Source of the DNA: Haplosporangium gracile
Taxonomy: Eukaryota > Mortierellomycota > Mortierellomycetes > Mortierellales > Mortierellaceae
NCBI GenBank assembly: GCA_015499985.1
Contig: JAAAUF010000128.1
Location: 1 to 60,818 of the forward strand
DNA: 60,818 nucleotides
Direction of reading: 5' to 3'
Position numbers and translations under genes: made by a program. Positions 1 to 11,145 of the stretch are shown here, in pieces. Numbering within the stretch: position 1 is the first letter of the stretch; every line of letters begins with the position of its first letter. The notes under the pieces were generated by a model. The model made no database searches and was not told where the DNA came from. It saw only the letters and a program-made list of their open reading frames with translations.

Positions 1-986
1 AAAACTCCTCCTTGAACTGTCTTGTTTCCCAACGCCTATGTTTTTTTTTACCGCATCGTATCATAGGTGGATGGGTATGTGGTGAATGAACGTTCTCTTC
101 CTCCTATCCTTACCTCCTTTTCTTCCCTTTCCTCCCCTTCCCTTCTTTACTGCCTTTTTTTCATCCCCTGTTTTTTAGAGTTTTACTTTCTCCCCCCATG
201 CGAGACATACTTCCTTCAGGTACCACTAACCATCTATCTCCCTATTCGATGTTCAAATCCAACACGACATCATCACATCATAGACACGCACGAACAGACG
301 GAAAAAAACCCTCCCAAAGACAACATGCGACATATAACCTTCTTCTAACGGTGCTCAAAAAGAAACTCAACATCAGCCATTCACCCACCGGCCAACATAC
401 AGAAGGGAGAAAACTCACAAACCAAATATCCCCCCTTTCCTGCATGCATGCATAAGGCCTTGTGTTCCTTCCACAAGCTTGTAAACGAATCACCTCATCC
501 TTTGTCTTTCTTCCCTTGCTGAAATCCTTTTCCCCCCTCTGTCTTCTCTTCCTTTCCGCTTTCTTTGTTCTCTCCGCCGTCTCTCTCTCTCTCTTGTTCA
601 ATTGCGCGAACAGATAGAAAAAAAAAAAACAATTGGTGACATCGCATCGCCCAAATTGAAATATCGACCAAAAATAGTGTTTTGCTCTGTTGAAGAACGA
701 TAGGATAGGAGCACAACCAAAAATCACTTGCACAAAAATTTCTCAAATGTCTAATTTTTTTTCTTGAGATGCGATGCGATCTGGGAGAAAGGGACTGTTG
801 CTGCTGTTGTTGGTGCAAATGGAGATGCTTCTGTCGGACAAGAAAAGATTATGCCACGTTTTTTGTCAGCAGCTCTCTTCTTTCTTTCTTTCTTTATCAT
901 GTCATTTCCTTGTCTATCTAATAAACGAGTAGTAGGATCATCTCATTTCGAATGATAAATAAAATGCAAGAGAAAGATATATGTGT
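1..986. other. Intergenic, no gene seen
   Basis: No convincing coding region. The stretch is C/T-rich on the + strand with short runs of A and T, such as the A-run near 618-629. It lies 3' of the disordered-protein gene, so part of it is probably its 3' UTR. Several short open frames occur but have low-complexity composition and no recognisable motif. Confidence 0.6.
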
Positions 987-3900
987 CTACGAAAAGAGCT
1001 CGGTGTTTTCCCAGAGGACCTCGTTGGGGTCCAGTCCTTCAGGCATCATCTCGTCAAAGAGTCCTCCGATCATCATACTCTCCTCTACCTCCCTTTCGTT
1101 CACCATTCCATCTTCTCCCACTTCCTCTTGCTCCTTCTCTGTCATGTCCTCCTCCTCAGATCGCCCCACACTCCTAGACATATGTCCATCACGACCTTCA
1201 TGACTCGGGCGCGCACCAGAGAAGACTAGATCTGCGCCCTCCACCTTGCTTCTGCTGCCAATGAATCGCGGCATCGTTGACTTGGAAAGGGACTTCCTGA
1301 AACCACCTCCGCTTTCAAAGATAGGCTGCAATGCATAATTCATCACAGTCTCATCGTCTTTTGTCTCCTCGTGTCTTGCTAATCCTCTTCCTTCTTCATC
1401 ACCGTCTTCATACTCCGGCATCGGTTCATCCAGAAACTGCCGTCTCTCGGCTTCCTGTTCTTGGAGATCCAGGGACGACTCGGCGACTATCGACTCGACC
1501 TCATTCGGTTCATCCGCATGGACTGATACCGTGCGCTGTTGTTGACATTGTAGCTGTGCAGATCGGCTCGAAATTTGGAACCGCGGCTTCTCGTTTACCG
1601 TTCCTCGTCGTGTCGACATCATCATTGACTCTGCAAAGGACCTGAAAAGATCCGGATCAGATCCACGGATAGGCGACACAGCAGGTGGGCTGAATTCTCG
1701 AGTATCGTTATCAGGGTCATCCTCCTCTTCTTCGACTTCAACGACATCGTCTCCACCAAACGTCTGTCCTTGTGCTGTCCTAGGCCCTGAAACACTAGAC
1801 AGTAAGCTATAATTTGAGAGAACGGAACGCGATGACAACGACGACAACGACGAATATGAAGCAGAGACTGAAGCAGTCGGCGACTGGACTGACTCATGCT
1901 TGGATCGACCAAACACAGACACCTTGAGAGAACCCATAGACGACTTGGCTAACGATCCAAACGACGGAGCACCGATCCCTGCGCCCTTGGCTACCAGCCG
2001 ACGACTCCGCTCAGCTTGAGGCGTCTTATTCATATCCATATCAATCATCAGTGGCTGATTGGGCGTCCAGGATGGAGGCCTGCCCCATGGGTTTTGCTTA
2101 ACCTTCAGACTGGCCACAGCTGCAATCCCATCGGTGACGCTTGGAGCAATCACCTTCTTGATTTCGACACGCTCCTTCATGGTCTCGACAGTCATGTTCT
2201 TGTCAGCAAGTGGGCAGACAGGGAGGATATCCGTGTGTTCCTCGCGTTGTACCTGAATCCTTGGTGGGGTAGCCACTGGTAGAGCTGTTGCACGCGGAGT
2301 TGTTACCGTAGTTGTAGGAAGGGGAGCGCTGTTCTTGTCGACAACGCTGTTGTCAGCCTTGTCACACATCCTGTCGAGGACAACAGAGTTCCCAGTCAGA
2401 GGATGCTTCAAGATCGACGTCGTCGTAAGAGGCTTCCTGTCAACACTCTTGCTCAAGACGAGTGGCGCTGCTGGTGGTGTCCGAGTGAGCTTGATAGGTG
2501 TTGGAGAGAGGGCAAAGGGCGATGTTGAATCCCAAAGGCTGCGGTGAGGTGGCGTCTGGACAGGTTGCTCTGCCGATGATGTAGCCTCCTGTAGCTCAGG
2601 TCCGGGATTCGACTTGAATCGAGCAAATATCGACGTAGAGAACGCTGGTCGCTTGAAAGGACTTTCTGTAGGCGACATGAGCGTTGACTTACTCTTTGGG
2701 TCGATGATCGAAGAGGGAGTCAGGCTCGTGAACGGATTGGCGACCTTGGGAATCAGGCCGGCCTCCATCCGGAACAAGAGCTTCTGCTGAGGTGTGTGCA
2801 GCAGCATCAGCGGCATGGCCATGGACTCGCCATTTTTGGTCTTGATAGGCTTGGGGGTCGGGGCACGAAGGTCGTCCAAGGTCAACTTGGGTGAACGCAG
2901 AGCTTTGAGCAGAGCAGAACGTTCTGGTGTCTTGGAGACCGGGTTTTTAGACTGATGGATCGGGACGTCTTTGGCAGCTACCTCTGTATCATATACAAAT
3001 GAGGTGCGTCTGCCCAGTACTGAACTGGTCCTGCGGCGTTTGGAAGGGGTGCCTGGTGGTTCATCGTCGCTCTCCTGAAAAAAATTATCGGCTTTTGTAG
3101 GCTGAGCGGCATCCTTCTGCCATAGCAAAGTCTCATGGGGCTCATCCGGCATGGGTCGCAATGGCGTCGTGCTGCGTCCAGGTTGGAAATCGGACGATTG
3201 GCGTCGTTTGCGAGAAACGCCAAGGCGACCCCTAAATATGGATCTGGTTGGTGGTATCGTGGGCGACGGGTGCGTTGGTGACTGAGTCGGCTGGGGAGAT
3301 TGGACGTGCTCGGATGAGGTGTCGAGGATAGCTTCAGTATGTTGTGCAAGCTGGTGATCAGTGGGCTCTGTGAGTTTGGCTGGCTCAACAGAAGAATGGC
3401 TTTTTGTGTCGGTTCTACTCCCCAAGTCTCTGCCTTGGAAGAGCGAGGTCCATAATGCCGTTCGTTTGCTGGTGGGCGATATCGTCTGGACGGTGACGTT
3501 CTGAGCAGCCTTCTTAATGGGTTGAATCAGTCGCCTGCTATTTGGGGTTGTAATCGGTGGTGTAATTGCGTTTGCCGAGTCCTCTGTGAGCAGCGCGACA
3601 ATATTCTTGCACCCAATCTCATAAGGTGGAGTTACTTCTGTACCCTCTCGCACCACAAGATCTTCACGCGTTGGCTTGATACTGGGTTCCTTGGCCAGAG
3701 ACCTCTTCCTTAAAAATTCTGTGGGTGCTCTGGATTTCGCTTGTCCATTCTTGGAGAGAGCGAGGCTGACAGGAGGTTTGATAATCGAGCTAGACATTTT
3801 TGCAGTTGATCTCGTAGAAGTTGTAGCAGCTGGGATCAAAGTTGCGGTCGCAGCAGGGGTAGGCGGTTTCACGGTAATCGGTTTGAAGGCGGCTGGCTTG

Positions 3901-4034
3901 AGGGCGGTCGTGGGTGATTTGAACGGATCCATCCGTGGTGGTCGAACAGGGGATCGATTTGGCTTGGATACTGTGAGAGTAGGTGCTCTGACCAGCAGAA
4001 CATCCGAGATGTCTATGGATGAAAAAGTGTTCAA
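987..4034 (-). CDS. Hypothetical disordered 1,015-aa protein
   Basis: A single uninterrupted frame of 1,015 residues starting at ATG 4034. I do not recognise the family. Composition is Ser/Pro/Thr/Lys-rich in the first two thirds, with many SP/TP dipeptides and basic patches such as KRRRTSS, which fit a nuclear, heavily phosphorylated, mostly disordered protein. A Ser-rich block lies near residue 720. The last third turns acidic (VEVEEEEDDPDNDT and later EEE/EDGDEEG blocks). The C-terminus ends in a compact hydrophobic-acidic motif (GGLFDEMMPEGLDPNEVLW) that looks like a short linear interaction motif. A more ordered-looking island is MAMPLMLLHTPQQKLLFRM around residue 400. The length of the frame in a genome with dense introns supports a real gene. 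Function is unknown; a cell-cycle or chromatin role would be guesswork. Confidence 0.75.
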   Translation of the reverse strand: MNTFSSIDISDVLLVRAPTLTVSKPNRSPVRPPRMDPFKSPTTALKPAAFKPITVKPPTPAATATLIPAATTSTRSTAKMSSSIIKPPVSLALSKNGQAKSRAPTEFLRKRSLAKEPSIKPTREDLVVREGTEVTPPYEIGCKNIVALLTEDSANAITPPITTPNSRRLIQPIKKAAQNVTVQTISPTSKRTALWTSLFQGRDLGSRTDTKSHSSVEPAKLTEPTDHQLAQHTEAILDTSSEHVQSPQPTQSPTHPSPTIPPTRSIFRGRLGVSRKRRQSSDFQPGRSTTPLRPMPDEPHETLLWQKDAAQPTKADNFFQESDDEPPGTPSKRRRTSSVLGRRTSFVYDTEVAAKDVPIHQSKNPVSKTPERSALLKALRSPKLTLDDLRAPTPKPIKTKNGESMAMPLMLLHTPQQKLLFRMEAGLIPKVANPFTSLTPSSIIDPKSKSTLMSPTESPFKRPAFSTSIFARFKSNPGPELQEATSSAEQPVQTPPHRSLWDSTSPFALSPTPIKLTRTPPAAPLVLSKSVDRKPLTTTSILKHPLTGNSVVLDRMCDKADNSVVDKNSAPLPTTTVTTPRATALPVATPPRIQVQREEHTDILPVCPLADKNMTVETMKERVEIKKVIAPSVTDGIAAVASLKVKQNPWGRPPSWTPNQPLMIDMDMNKTPQAERSRRLVAKGAGIGAPSFGSLAKSSMGSLKVSVFGRSKHESVQSPTASVSASYSSLSSLSSRSVLSNYSLLSSVSGPRTAQGQTFGGDDVVEVEEEEDDPDNDTREFSPPAVSPIRGSDPDLFRSFAESMMMSTRRGTVNEKPRFQISSRSAQLQCQQQRTVSVHADEPNEVESIVAESSLDLQEQEAERRQFLDEPMPEYEDGDEEGRGLARHEETKDDETVMNYALQPIFESGGGFRKSLSKSTMPRFIGSRSKVEGADLVFSGARPSHEGRDGHMSRSVGRSEEEDMTEKEQEEVGEDGMVNEREVEESMMIGGLFDEMMPEGLDPNEVLWENTELFS

Positions 4035-4083
4035 ATAATGCAGTGTAAGTCTCGTCTACAAAAGTACGATCATGAACCCACGC

Positions 4084-6202
4084 CTACGCATACTTGACTG
4101 TGTATATACCTTGGCCTCTATATGATCTTAGTACACTGCGATGAGTATTGGGCTGACTGCCCGGAAGTTCAGCCGCGGAAACGCGGACCCGATTCCTGAT
4201 ATCGCTTTGGCGAGTGGATGGCGAGGCATCTGCAACAATGAACATGAAATAGAAAGCAGCTCGTTAATATCACATAGTATTATGTACTCCCATAGACCAT
4301 TCCGTATGAAAACAAGGTGTTGCTCTTACTGTCGGAGAAGGGAGGTGCCAGGGCAGAAAAAACAGCTGCAGCAGTCGCATCGGTCTCCATGTGAATGTCC
4401 TTGGAGGCCGCTAGCGATGAAATACCAAAAGGGTTGCTGTCATGACCTTCAGTGGTGGCGATCGTCGACAACAAGCGTCGGTAGGGGCGTTTTTGTAACT
4501 CCTTCTCTCTACCGTTTCAGGATCCCTGCGTTAGACTTCTGCTTTTACCTGCACATGCTACAACAATAATTAAAGGCAAATAAAATCAAGGTATGTGAAC
4601 TCACCTTCTCAGCCTCTCCACTCGCTGAGTGACTTCGTTCAGCCTGTTCTCCAAATGTGTCCTTGTTCTTTTGATCGCCTCGAGTTGCTTGGCATGACTT
4701 CTGGACAGGTTTTCCAAAGACTCTCGAGAAACAACCCCAGATGCCTCCGAGTTACTCCCGTCCTGCTTCGCCCCACCTTCCAGCTGTAGCAGGGAATGTT
4801 TCCAGATCTTGAGTATCGGTATTAGATCAACCGAAGGGCTATTGTGGTTGTCGTGATTCGCCAAATGCCCCAGTGTCATGGAGAGATCCTTCTGCAACCT
4901 TTTTCCGTCGAGTACAGATGATCTACTGCCTGTATTAACATCCAAGAGAGCCTGCAGTACATTTTTGCGGCCGACATGTCGCTCCATAAAGCTGAGGATA
5001 GGTCGCCACTGATCATTAATTTTCTCGATCCAGCGGTCTTCCAGAACACGCAGCTCCTCCAGCGACAAAAGTCCTGTCCTGTCAGCAATGTGAGATTGGT
5101 GGATCAGAAAAATGCGCCTCTCTGACTCTACTTTCGTCTAAGCAAAGTACAGTGTAAAGATAGCGTTAGTCCGAACTGCAAAAACAGAATCTGCTCCATC
5201 AAATAATAGTTGTGTTTTGACCATCCTTACCAATTCTCTAGAAAGGGTATTAAGACGACTACACATCTCCTGACTCTTGAGAGTCCAATCCGTGCGCACT
5301 GCCTTCTGTTTCTCCACATCCCGAAGAAACGACCGAGATCGGCGAACAATATGTGAATCAATCATCTCCAAGAGTGACGTTTCATCCTGTGAAGACTCTG
5401 GTACATGACTGATTAGCTCCCGCAATGTTCTGTCGCCTTCCTCCTGCATCTGCTGCTCCTTCTTGATGGCCTTAGATAGGACATAGGTAGACAGAACCAG
5501 GACCAGCTGCTCTATCCGCTCTCCAATCGACTCATCCAGATAGCTCCTCCGAATCGTTGGCAAGAACAACCCTAAACTACCCGTGTTGCTGCTTGTGTTG
5601 TCATTGATGCTTGAAAATGCCGTCGAAGAGTCGTCTCTCACCAATTGATGACCTACTCCGAAACAGCCATCCTTACGGAGCTCCTCCAGCCACCTGAACG
5701 CCACATTCCTAAACTCACGTGCGTCATGTCGATCAATGACTGGCCAACACCCCTTGAACCGATCCTGTGTCTGACCCTTGTCCAGTCGAGTGAAGAGGAA
5801 CCATAGAATAAACTCGAGCGCCTTGGTCGATTGATGGCCCTTGGCAAAGACATATCGGTGCAGCTCCAAGGGCCTGGCGTTTCCAGTGGCATCATATCCA
5901 CACGAGTCAATGATAATGGGTTGTTGAAGATGCTGTTGACGGGACACAGATCGAGTCATCGATTGTGTCTCAAAGGAAGAAGCCGAAGTCCCTAGACGAG
6001 ACTCGCTGAGGCCATGGTATGGTGCTTTTGCTGCTGCTGTCTCGACAAAATGGGGATGACTTCCTGGTTTCTGTGCAAAAGCGGACGAGTAATCGTGAAC
6101 GCCGAGGAGGACGAGGTTGGTGAAGAAGATGGACCGTATGTTCTCGGGTGAGGCGAGGTAGTGCAATGGTGGCGTTCCTGAGGAAGGGTGTGATGTTGAC
6201 AT
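4084..6202 (-). CDS. HAUS6: HAUS6-like augmin complex subunit
   Basis: Four exons fit: 6202-5231, 5137-4605, 4508-4330 and 4229-4084. All junctions are GT-AG and the spliced frame closes exactly at 609 residues. The N-terminal 200 residues carry the HAUS6 N-domain pattern: an early hydrophobic FFTNLVLLG, then AKGHQSTKALEFILWFLFTRLD, then CWPVIDRHDAREFRNVAFRWLEEL. The remainder is coiled-coil rich (LKRTRTHLENRLNE-type heptads) and ends in a short variable tail. Augmin recruits gamma-tubulin to existing microtubules and drives branching nucleation in spindles. It is present in some filamentous fungi but absent from budding and fission yeast. The metazoan protein is longer; a C-terminus of this size is plausible for a fungus. 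Family call is good; the last exon is the least certain part. Confidence 0.82.
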
Positions 6203-6550
6203 GACTTTTTTTTTATGTTTTTTTTTTTATATTCCTTTGCGGTTGATTTCGGATGGGTTTAATGTGCCTCTGAAATCACAACATGGCTTCTTCCGCTGTC
6301 CGCGTTGTTATCCTGATTGCGATGAGTGTGTCGTGATGGGTGGTTGTCGACTGTGAGAGAATGGCCGAACGTTAGAAGGAGTGGGCGGAAAAAGTTGAGA
6401 AGGTGAGAAAGTGCCAACAGCGAGTCGAAAACAAACAAACACTAGAACGCGCTTGCACGTGATTTAATGCTTTGATAATGATTTTATTTATTCGCGGTGT
6501 CAAAATGTCAAAATTCTCCCTCCTGGTTCCTCTGCTCGAAGCGACGGCGC
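6203..6550. promoter_or_regulatory. HAUS6 upstream region / CCT5 3' flank
   Basis: This 348-bp spacer separates the 3' end of CCT5 from the start of the HAUS6-like gene, both on the - strand. It has an A-rich tract just upstream of the HAUS6 start (T-runs on the + strand at 6206-6228). No coding potential is seen. Confidence 0.5.
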
Positions 6551-9066
6551 TTACTCGACGTGGCTTTGGATCAGATCGTCAATTTTAAGGATGTGCTTGA
6601 CGAGCTGTGTTGCCAACAAGATCTGCTGTCTCTTCGAAATCAGGGGATCGTACACAAACTGCTCCTTCATGTCGTTCGTGCCCTTGTACAGGCAGTCAAC
6701 ACCAAGTCGGCTGTTGTTCTCGGTCACCTGGCGAGACTTGACCTCAGCCAAGGTCTCAATTGGGGGAAGACCAGAGTTCTCGGCCAAGGCAAGAGGAACA
6801 GCCTCAAGAGCCTCGGCAAAGGCGCGCATGGCATACTGGTGAACACTCGAGATCTCATCGGCAGCCTTGGAAACAGCGAGCGAGCAGGCAATCTCGGCAG
6901 CTCCACCACCATAGACGACACGGTTATCTTTGACCAAGTTACGGACGACGCAGATAGCATCGTGAAGCGAGCGCTTGGCCTCATCAATAATCATCTTGTT
7001 GCCTCCACGAACAAACACAGTTACGGCACGGGTGTTGGCGCACTCCTCAATGACCAACATGCGATCCTTGGTGGTTCCGAAGCTCAGCTCACGAATAATT
7101 CCTGCATGTCCGAGCTTGGAGGCGGCAAGGTCCTCGAAACGAGGAACAATACGTCCATTGGTAGCAATAGCAATCAACTATAGAAGAGTAATGCATAGTG
7201 TACAACGTTAATGATCCGTATTCAACAAGCAAAATAAGAGTGCACAATTGACAAAAAAAAGTGAAAACACATACCTCAATCTCGGGGCCTCCGACCCAGC
7301 GAACTGAAGGAAGCTTATTCTGCATCAACAAATGGTTGGCCTCGTCATCGAATCCCCATTGGCAAATAACCAAATTGGCGCCAGTGTCCTTGACCTGCTT
7401 GATCATCTGCTCGAACTTCTCCTTCTCGTACGACTGCAACTTCTTGTATTCCTCGACCGAGGTAATATCCAACTTGTGCTTGGTCTTGGGCTTTGGGGGC
7501 TCAAAGGCACAGGTCAAAATGGCAATCTTGGCATCCTTGACCTCACGGGGCATTTGAGGGTGAGAAAAGTCCTTGTCAATGACAACTCCTTTGACCAAAA
7601 CAGTGTCGGCCAATGATCCTCCGACCTTGCCGTCCACCTTGATCAACTCAAAGTCAACATCCTTGCGTTCCAAATCTGCAACCTGAAGAACAGCGTCGAC
7701 GGCAATCCTGGCATACTGGTCGTGGCACTTGGAGACACTGTGAAAGGAAATCAAGGCGATACAATAAGCAAGTAAAAATAAAAATGTCAATTACCGTGCT
7801 CTTCTCCTTCCATTGCCTCCTTACTTTCTTTCTATCTCTCTTTCATAATTGTTCTCGCAGCAGAATAACGCCTAACCAATCGAGGGTCGTGACGTTTTCA
7901 AGCCCATTCTCACTTACATCTTGCTTCCCAAACTGGTCTTGGCAGTCTTGTAAAGGTTCTCAGTGTTCTCCCTGGAGAATTCGACAGTGTCAGAAATGGT
8001 ATCCAAGTGGGCGACAGCAACATTGCAAGCCCGCTCGAATCCATCAGCAATACGAATAGGGTGAATACCACGATCCAACAAATGCTCAGCCTGCTCGAGC
8101 AGAGAGCCAGCCATGACTAAAGAAACACAAGATGATCCACACATATGGAAGAGACAAATGGTCAGAAAGAGGATCAATGAACGGCATCCAATGAGATAGA
8201 TCGAGGAATGTCGTTGCAGACAGAACTGATCCATGTATTCCTAGGAAGAGTACAGAAAGCGAAAGACGACGAGACTTACCAACAACACCAGTGGTACCAT
8301 CACCGATCTCATCATCCTGCGACTTCGACAACTGAACCAAGAGCTTGGCGATCTGGTGCTGGACGTCCATCTGGTCGAGGATGGTGGCACCGTCGTTGGT
8401 AACGGTAATCTCACCATCGGGGGAGATCAAGATCTTATCGAGACCTACAAATAAGAAAACATACGCTCAAGTCGTTAGAGACAGAGGAATTGGTTGCGCA
8501 GGCGAAACCAATGGAGTAAAAACGACATCCTTCCGCTATTTTATCTCAAAGAGCTCAGAAGGCACACGAAGCGTCACACATACCACGGGGTCCGAGCGAA
8601 GTCTTGATGATATTGGCAACAGTCTTAGCAGCAAGAATGTGCGACTATCATTACAGGGAAGCAATGAAAAAAACGAAGGGGTTTACAGAGTCGGTTAATA
8701 ACTTTGTACAACGGACTGATCAGGACTAGAAACATCCGTGAATCACAAGGCGATGTGCGTGATGGCGAAGGTAATCGCATCTCTGAACGCTGGCGGTGAC
8801 CAAAGAACGCGTTGAGAACGACTTCCTGGACAATGGGCACGTTGGCTGGCCATGATGGCGCTTTCAAGGTGGTTCACCCCCTGAAGGTTATTACTGTTCA
8901 GTCGTTGGAGCGTGGAAGCTGATGTATAGACAATGAGTGAGTGTAGAGAGAGTGGTACCTTCTGAGCCTCGATGCCACTGAGTCTTGACTTTTTCTGCTG
9001 CTCTCTGAGGATGATAAAGGGACGCCCATATTCGTCCTGGGCATAGACCGCGTTCATGCCATCCAT
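6551..9066 (-). CDS. CCT5: T-complex protein 1 subunit epsilon (CCT5)
   Basis: Six exons: 9066-8959, 8644-8584, 8444-8280, 8116-7918, 7737-7275 and 7177-6551. Spliced length is exactly 540 aa, against 541 in human. It is a subunit of the cytosolic TRiC/CCT chaperonin that folds actin, tubulin and WD-repeat proteins in an ATP-dependent way. Identity as epsilon comes from the N-terminal DEYGRPFII and KSRLSGIEA, the apical [20 protein letters not shown], the block [20 protein letters not shown], and the C-terminal [16 protein letters not shown]. The ATP-site motifs TSLGPRG, NDGATIL and GDGTTGVV are all present, the first two near exon junctions. The first intron (314 nt) is about three times the local norm. 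The gene is head-to-head with the proteasome subunit gene PSMB3 across 493 bp. No damage is seen. Confidence 0.97.
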
Positions 9067-9559
9067 GGTTGTGTGAGTTGTGTGGTGGTTGATGTGGGAG
9101 TGGAGGGGATGAGTGAAAAAGAAGCACGAAGAAGGATTCAAAGAAGGGGGGGTTCCTGGCCAGTCATCCAAGCCACTGAAATTTGAACATTCATTCAGTG
9201 CAATGGACTGAAGCGACACAAATAGATAAATTTCATTCAAAATTATTCGCTCCTGCCGGGGATCGAAACCTCTCTCTCATTCTCTTGAGCACAGCTTATG
9301 CTCCCTGAATCTCTTCCTTGTGCGTACGCGCGTACTATTTCTGACGCGGCTGAGGACACACACGCCCTTTGGACGAAGAGGAAGAGGGACTTGGAAAATA
9401 GAGAGGAAGAGCGTGTCTGCTTTCTCCATTCGCTCACTCTTATTCCTTTCTTTTTGCTTTCCCTTTTCCTCTTTCCTCGGCATACCTATTCACCTTCTCA
9501 ACTCTCTCATTCACACCCACACTCACACTCTTCAGCAATAAAGAAGACTTTTATTCACC
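9067..9559. promoter_or_regulatory. Shared CCT5/PSMB3 upstream region
   Basis: These 493 bp lie between the divergent start codons of CCT5 (-) and PSMB3 (+) and must contain both promoters. The PSMB3 side is C/T-rich (9420-9540), typical of 5' leaders in this window. I did not find the yeast proteasome control element GGTGGCAAA. The pair is functionally coherent (folding and degradation), so co-regulation is plausible but inferred. Confidence 0.6.
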
Positions 9560-10878
9560 ATGGTACATAACACAATGCTGTTATCAAACAAGGAACAACG
9601 GAATACCGCGTCCAAACTGTCGGGCATCCTTCCCAGGAACTGTACACAAGAACTCAACCACTAATGGAAGCGTCTTACAATCTTTCTTTAGTCGATTATG
9701 GAGTATAACGGAGGCGCCGTCGTGGCGATGGTCGGCAAGAACTGCGTTGCTATTGCTTGCGACAAACGCCTGGGAGTCCAGGCCATGACCATCTCGACCG
9801 AATTCCCAAAGACTTTCCAGGCCACCCCAAAGACTTACATCGGACTTCCTGGTCTCGCCACCGACGTTCAGACCTTGTAAGATATATATAGCAATGGATT
9901 GTTCTTGGTGGATATACCATTGACGTGAGAGAGACACGAGCACATCATTTGAACTCACCAACTTATCATTTTTACTTTTACTCGTTAAAAATTACGTTTC
10001 TGTTTACAGGGCAGAGAAGTTCCGCTTCAAGGTCAACATGTACAAACTCAAGGAGGAGCGTGAGATTGAGCCCAGAACCCTGGCACATCTTGTTTCGTCA
10101 ACTCTTTACGAGCGCAGGTAAGAAACAACACTGCTCAATTGCCCATTTTTCGCACAGGATATTACTTTTGAAAAGAACAATGGGACTTATTTTTACTCTA
10201 TTGTGTTGTTGAATAGATTTGGACCTTGGTTTGTTGAGCCAGTGATTGCAGGATTGGACAAGGAGAACAGACCTTTCATTTGCTCGACGGACTTGATTGG
10301 ATGCATCAACTTTGCCAAAGACTTTGTTGTATCAGGAACTACTTCCAACCAGCTTTATGGAATGTGCGAGTCTCTCTGGGAGCCCGATCTGGTACGGCTT
10401 TTTTTCCAGGATGCAAAAGACTTTGTTGTTGAGACATTCTTGGCCTGCTCATCGGTCACTGACAAGGAGACTAATGCCTCTGATTGCTTTCGACTTTGTA
10501 TTTGCGACGTTATAGGAGCCCGAGGATTTGTTCGAGACCATTTCCCAGTCTTTGATGAACGCCGTTGATCGCGACTGTCTGTCTGGTTGGGGAGCACAAG
10601 TCACCATCATGTATGTCTTGTGCTTTTGCTTTTTGGACTGGCAATTGTATGAGCTGAACATTGCTTCTGGATAACGAAAGTTGAGAGACTGCTAATTCGC
10701 ATATACTTCTCCACAACTCTCTACAATGATATAGTACGCCTGACCAGGTTATCATTCGCACACTTAAATCCCGTCAGGTAACCAATCTTTTCAGTCATCA
10801 GACTTATGCCACAATTACCCAGTTGAAACCAAGCACGATTATTGACACACCTTCTCATTTCGTTCACAATAGGATTAA
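9560..10878 (+). CDS. PSMB3: 20S proteasome subunit beta type-3
   Basis: Non-catalytic beta-3 subunit of the 20S core (Pup3 in yeast). Seven coding exons: 9560-9562, 9692-9876, 10010-10117, 10217-10391, 10516-10610, 10735-10777 and 10873-10878. Splicing gives exactly 204 aa against 205 in human. The first coding exon is only the ATG; exon 2 then supplies [13 protein letters not shown], matching the human start MSIMSYNGG. The last exon is GAT-TAA, giving the C-terminus TLKSRQD, which mirrors the yeast ending in RQD. Diagnostic blocks are [49 protein letters not shown] and [24 protein letters not shown]. It lacks an N-terminal catalytic Thr, as expected for beta-3. An alternative start at ATG 9698 would lose only three residues. 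Confidence 0.96.
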
Positions 10879-11145
10879 GAAGTCTAATGAGGAGAATAGT
10901 CATGCGGCAGTTTGAGCTAGGCGATTTTTGGAATCGACACAACAATTAAAGAAAAGAAAGAATACCTACACATTTTTGCTAGGGCAATGCAAGATTTATT
11001 TTCATTCCATGAAAATGAGCAAGAGAGGATCTATGGAGCATACGAGAACAATGCAAGTCCTATAGAAATATTGGCGTGTGAAAGTGTCGCTGCGGATGTG
11101 ATTGTGCGTGTGGATGTGTGCGGTAGGAAAGCAGTTAGTATTCAT

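Noticed and set aside
9243..9290. tRNA-like T-arm on the - strand (GGTTTCGATCCCC) in the CCT5/PSMB3 spacer
   Set aside because: T-stem does not pair, and no matching acceptor or anticodon stem was found upstream.
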